A stretch of 64,000 nucleotides of DNA, taken from contig CAWCOF010000017.1 in the NCBI GenBank assembly GCA_963797005.1, positions 62,001-126,000 of the forward strand, given 5' to 3'. Made by a program: the position numbers and the translations under genes. Position 1 is the first letter of the stretch. Each line of letters begins with the position of its first letter. The DNA comes from AWTP1-13 sp963797005. GTDB lineage: Bacteria; Pseudomonadota; Alphaproteobacteria; Rhizobiales; Hyphomicrobiaceae. Below are positions 63,428-64,000 of this stretch, in pieces. A model generated the notes under the pieces. That model was given only the letters and a program-made list of their open reading frames with translations, was not told where the DNA came from and made no database searches.

Positions 63428-64000
63428 ATGGTCCTGAAATTCGCCGCCGCGAGCTTCACCGAGCAGGAAGCGCTGCAGTTCCACAGCCAGGGCAAGCCCG
63501 GCAAGCTCGAGATCACGCCGACCAAGCCGCTCACCACCCAGCGCGACCTGTCGCTCGCCTATTCGCCGGGCGTGGCCGTGCCGGTGCTGGCTATCGCAGA
63601 AGACCCCCAGCTCGCCTACGACTACACCAACAAGGGCAATCTGGTGGCGGTCGTCTCCAATGGCACGGCTATCCTGGGCCTCGGCAACCGCGGGGCGCTG
63701 GCGGCCAAGCCGGTGATGGAAGGCAAGGGCGCGCTGTTCAAGCGCTTTGCCGACATCGACGCCATCGACGTCCTGGTCGATACGCCCGACGTCGATGCCG
63801 TCATCAACTGCGTGCGCTATCTGGGCCCGAGCTTCGGCGGCATCAACCTGGAGGACATCAAGGCGCCGGACTGCTTCATCATCGAGGAGAAGCTGAAAGA
63901 GCTGCTCAACATCCCCGTCTTCCATGACGACCAGCACGGCACCGCCATCATCGCCACCGCCGGCCTCATCAACGCTCTCGATCTCACCGGCCGCGACATC
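63428..64000 (+). CDS. NADP-dependent malic enzyme, N-terminal part
   Basis: The first 191 residues of a malic enzyme (malate to pyruvate and CO2), cut by the window edge. The N-terminal domain LSLAYSPGVAVPVLAIAEDP, the NAD(P) helper region NLVAVVSNGTAILGLGNRGA and the catalytic stretch VFHDDQHGTAIIATAGLI are diagnostic. It resembles the rhizobial enzymes that carry an extra C-terminal phosphotransacetylase-like domain, but that part lies outside. The ATG at 63428 has AGGGG upstream. Confidence 0.95.
   Translation, partial: MVLKFAAASFTEQEALQFHSQGKPGKLEITPTKPLTTQRDLSLAYSPGVAVPVLAIAEDPQLAYDYTNKGNLVAVVSNGTAILGLGNRGALAAKPVMEGKGALFKRFADIDAIDVLVDTPDVDAVINCVRYLGPSFGGINLEDIKAPDCFIIEEKLKELLNIPVFHDDQHGTAIIATAGLINALDLTGRDI

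Overview
This is a GC-rich (mostly about 65-70 % by eye) chromosomal segment of an alphaproteobacterium, most likely of the order Hyphomicrobiales (Rhizobiales). The evidence is the gene content: a Ku/LigD end-joining pair, a GlnD of rhizobial length, mutS divergent from an NADP-type malic enzyme, and abundant palindromic intergenic repeats. I see no rRNA, tRNA or CRISPR array. The genus cannot be fixed from this sequence alone.

Layout. 0-11 kb: FAD monooxygenase, pdxH, a surface-antigen-like protein, a polysaccharide pyruvyl transferase, ku-ligD, a 49-residue membrane protein, an IS630 remnant, a DUF6745 gene with its small partner, and holC. 11-22 kb: one long leftward block of catabolic genes (epimerase, PLP enzyme, CoA transferase A and B, LLM flavin oxidoreductase) followed by a branched-chain-amino-acid-type ABC transporter (binding protein, livH, livM, livG, livF). 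A BrnT/BrnA toxin-antitoxin pair sits between livG and livF. 22-30 kb: SDR, NIPSNAP protein, a MarR/FUSC divergent efflux pair with a clear palindromic operator, glnD, and a second MarR. 30-45 kb: a Wzx/Wzy-type exopolysaccharide locus (initiating phosphotransferase, outer-membrane barrel, Wza-like lipoprotein, Wzc-like protein, WecG, double GT2, polymerase, aminotransferase, epimerase). No Wzx flippase is visible. 45-51 kb: a Ser/Thr kinase with WD40 sensor domain, facing two FHA proteins and a PP2C phosphatase. 51-54.9 kb: small metabolic genes. 54.9-57.1 kb: a markedly AT-richer island with a three-gene leftward operon encoding a 35-residue Lys/Ala-rich peptide, a C39/papain-like cysteine peptidase and a 470-residue HD-superfamily protein. 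This is the best candidate for an undescribed system. 57.5-64 kb: a CinA-like/NadD-like fusion, an MmyB-type regulator, a PNPOx-fold protein, mutS and the start of the malic enzyme gene.

Two features run through the whole window. First, eleven coding regions are interrupted by single frame breaks (one of them twice), ten of the twelve breaks in the same direction (one excess base). Each becomes a full-length family member when corrected, so residual assembly errors are as likely as real pseudogenes. Second, dispersed palindromic repeats occupy many intergenic gaps, including a near-identical 73-bp element at 11.2 and 24.5 kb. In Sinorhizobium-type genomes the malic enzyme, mutS and glnD genes are neighbours. 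Here mutS and glnD keep strand and order but lie about 31 kb apart, with the exopolysaccharide, kinase and island regions between them.
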